From Paramecium octaurelia (taxonomy: Eukaryota > Ciliophora > Oligohymenophorea > Peniculida > Parameciidae): a stretch of DNA of 64,000 nucleotides. The notes under the pieces were generated by a model. It made no database searches, had not been told where the DNA came from, and was given only the letters and a program-made list of their open reading frames with translations. Shown in pieces: positions 62,080 to 64,000 of the stretch. Positions within the stretch are counted from its first letter, which is position 1. Every line of letters begins with the position of its first letter. The translations under genes and the position numbers were made by a program. The DNA lies in assembly GCA_905182995.1 (NCBI GenBank), contig CAJJDP010000049.1, positions 71,286 through 135,285 of the forward strand, read 5' to 3'.

Positions 62080-64000
62080 ATGTTTGAACAATAATTTTTG
62101 GAACAGCGTAAATCCAAACAAGAACAAGTAGTCAATACGAAATCTCGACACCTAATTGTTATGAATCAGTTAAAGAAGAAAGTATTCACTATATTTGATG
62201 ATCCGCTTAGGAAGAAAATTGGAATAATAGATTTTATGTTTAAAATTAAAATAAAAATGAATCCGTGGAAAAATAGAAGCCAAAGTAGATCCACAACACA
62301 TCAAAATTAATAGAAATTCAAGATTATTACAATATCCCTGAGTTTCATAGGTAAAATCAATTGACATGTTATTTAGATAGTTGTTTTTGATGTGTCTGCA
62401 AACACTACCAAAAAATAATTAAGCAATTCAATTTGAAATAGAAGAAATGTAACAAAAGAAATCTCATATCTAAGTATTGCATATTGAATAAATAAGCTTT
62501 GTATGCAAGCAGTTGAAGCCCGGGAAAAGTGCTTAGCCTTCTTGATTAATCACATCCACTAAATTTAGGACAATCCTGGAGATGAGCAACTACTCCAAAA
62601 GAGCGCAGAATTAATAACACATCTGAGGATCCTCTCAATCAATGTAGTAGAACAAATCCTTGGTTGGAGACAATACCTAATGAAATTCCTGGTTAACATC
62701 CATTCACATGAGAGCATTTCACTTCCCTATCTATACCTACGAGAAAACTATTTGATTAAGGTTTCAATAACATATCATTCATTTCTAGATGAGGAAGGAC
62801 ATTCAATACATAACCAATTCAATTCTATCAAACTATTATCAATTTTCAATCAAACCAGATCCTTTCTTTGTTGCTATAACCAAACCAGCTGAAGATCCCA
62901 ACAAGATTGTCCAGTTCATTTCTAAACCTCTCTTAAAAAGAATTAAAAATTGTGAAATTATTATACAAGACGAAGCTACGTCAATTTGCAGAGATGATAG
63001 ATCTATTCACAATCAGGCGAACTCAAAAGACAAAATTCAAATGAGTCCAGAAAAAGCTATTCAACCAGGACGCATCAGACCTCCTAAGAGATAAGAATAA
63101 AGTTAAAATCAGAAAGTAAATTAATGTAGTAATATAGCGAATAATATATAAGCAACACGATCCAAATGAAATCAATAATCAGCAATAAAATTCAGTCCCT
63201 AAAAATATTCCCCTAAGATAAATTAACAAATAAGGAAGTGCTACACCTTAGAAATAAAACTCAGTCAAAGTTACACCGCATGAATCTAATCATAAGTAAT
63301 AAGCATAATAGAGTCCTCCTCAATCTGACTAAAAGCAATCTTCTTCAACTCATGCTGCTGTGCCCACTGTTGAACAACAACAATATGCAATTACAGAAGA
63401 TGATGACACATTTAAAGTAAAGATGTGTCAACTCAGTGATCAAAAGGTTATTGATCATTTATATAACATTAATGAAGATTTCAAAAAGTCATGGAGAGGA
63501 GAACTTTAATTAATGCAAAATCAATATGATCAATAAGATGATAGCTTTTGTTTAGGAATATATTTAAGGGATTAATTGTTGGCTTTGGGATAGTGCTATT
63601 TAGATTAGTCTCTTTAAGAGAGAAAATTGATATTAAGTCACTTTTCTACAGCGGATCCATTGCAATTTCAAGAATTGCTTAAAGTCATTCTTCAATTCAT
63701 TTGGGAAATCGATCCCTGCTTAGAAATTAGAATGTCTTTGTACCATTACAATCAGAACGACTCATTCTAAGCCAATAAGGAAATTACAACTAAATTGAAA
63801 GAATTAGGATTCAAATGGAAAGTCGTACAAAGTGTTAATTCAGAAACAAGATTCACAGTTATGGGTAAAATATTAAGTTATCTTAGCCATTAGAAGACCT
63901 ACTGATCTAGGCCAGCCTAAATAGTTTGATCCAATATTTTTATAACATCTTTACCTTACTTGCGATAACAATACAATAATAAACACGGATGCATTTACTT
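62080..64000 (+). CDS. Unknown protein, 3' end outside the window
   Basis: Open to the window edge after removal of six introns (62182-62210, 62351-62376, 62474-62496, 62761-62788, 63116-63137, 63865-63886), giving about 590 residues so far. The first ~135 residues are charged and Gln-rich. Residues ~140-265 look folded and helical (LRILSINVVEQILGWRQYLMKF, FSIKPDPFFVAITKP). A Gln/Ser/Pro-rich linker follows (~310-385), then a second helical part starting MCQLSDQKVIDHLYNIN and running past LKELGFKWKVVQSVN. No domain recognised. The consistent frame over six small introns makes the gene itself secure. Confidence 0.75.

Overview
The window is macronuclear DNA of a ciliate, almost certainly Paramecium. 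TAA and TAG occur inside nearly every reading frame as glutamine codons, and every gene whose end is visible stops at TGA. Base composition is very AT-rich, genes are separated by tens to a few hundred bases, and coding regions are cut by tiny GT...AG introns. I placed about 61 introns of 20 to 31 nt, mostly 22 to 28. Gene models below were read by eye with this code and spliced so that the frame closes; each complete model gives a whole number of codons.

Layout. 1-5033: coiled-coil protein, its 5' part present twice around a single N. 5076-6083: J-domain membrane protein. 6146-7364: trichocyst matrix protein. 7850-12569: two tandem cytochrome P450 genes, both with an interrupted frame, the second partly doubled around another N. 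12717-16061: P5B-type ATPase. 16108-17088: tyrosine phosphatase. 17111-21853: RPGRIP1L-like ciliary transition-zone protein with a C-terminal block of EF-hands. 21896-21969: tRNA-Thr. 22509-23027: basic protein. 23076-24748: casein-kinase-1-like kinase, back to back with a gene at 24752-25495. 26057-28085: kinesin. 28520-29050: LITAF-like protein. 29252-44334 (minus): a single axonemal dynein heavy chain, with a third N and duplication inside it. 44903-46123: pseudokinase. 46159-47367: secreted or membrane protein. 47497-50611 (minus): a small uncertain gene and a coiled-coil protein. 50767-52104 (minus): amino-acid transporter. 52170-53133: ribosomal protein eS6. 53209-54273: cytochrome c1. 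54378-55837: Cys-rich/coiled-coil protein. 56064-57945: two small membrane proteins. 58685-59307: histone chaperone ASF1. 59551-61113: MORN-repeat protein. 61344-61868 (minus) and 62080 to the window end: unknown proteins.

The genes are a typical housekeeping mix with no operons and no mobile or viral element that I could recognise. Several products belong to cilia or the cortex (dynein, kinesin, RPGRIP1L-like protein, MORN protein, trichocyst matrix protein), which suits a cell covered in cilia and secretory trichocysts; I see no evidence that they are linked beyond chance.

The most important caution is structural. The three N positions (1177, 10827, 41927) each separate two identical stretches of about 1.2 to 1.4 kb. 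This pattern is best explained by overlapping contigs joined end to end without merging, so the apparent duplications are probably not real. The biologically most interesting items are the RPGRIP1L/EF-hand architecture, the adjacent interrupted P450s with a conversion-like tract, altered catalytic motifs in the P5B ATPase, a clear pseudokinase, and a divergent gene pair whose start codons lie three bases apart.
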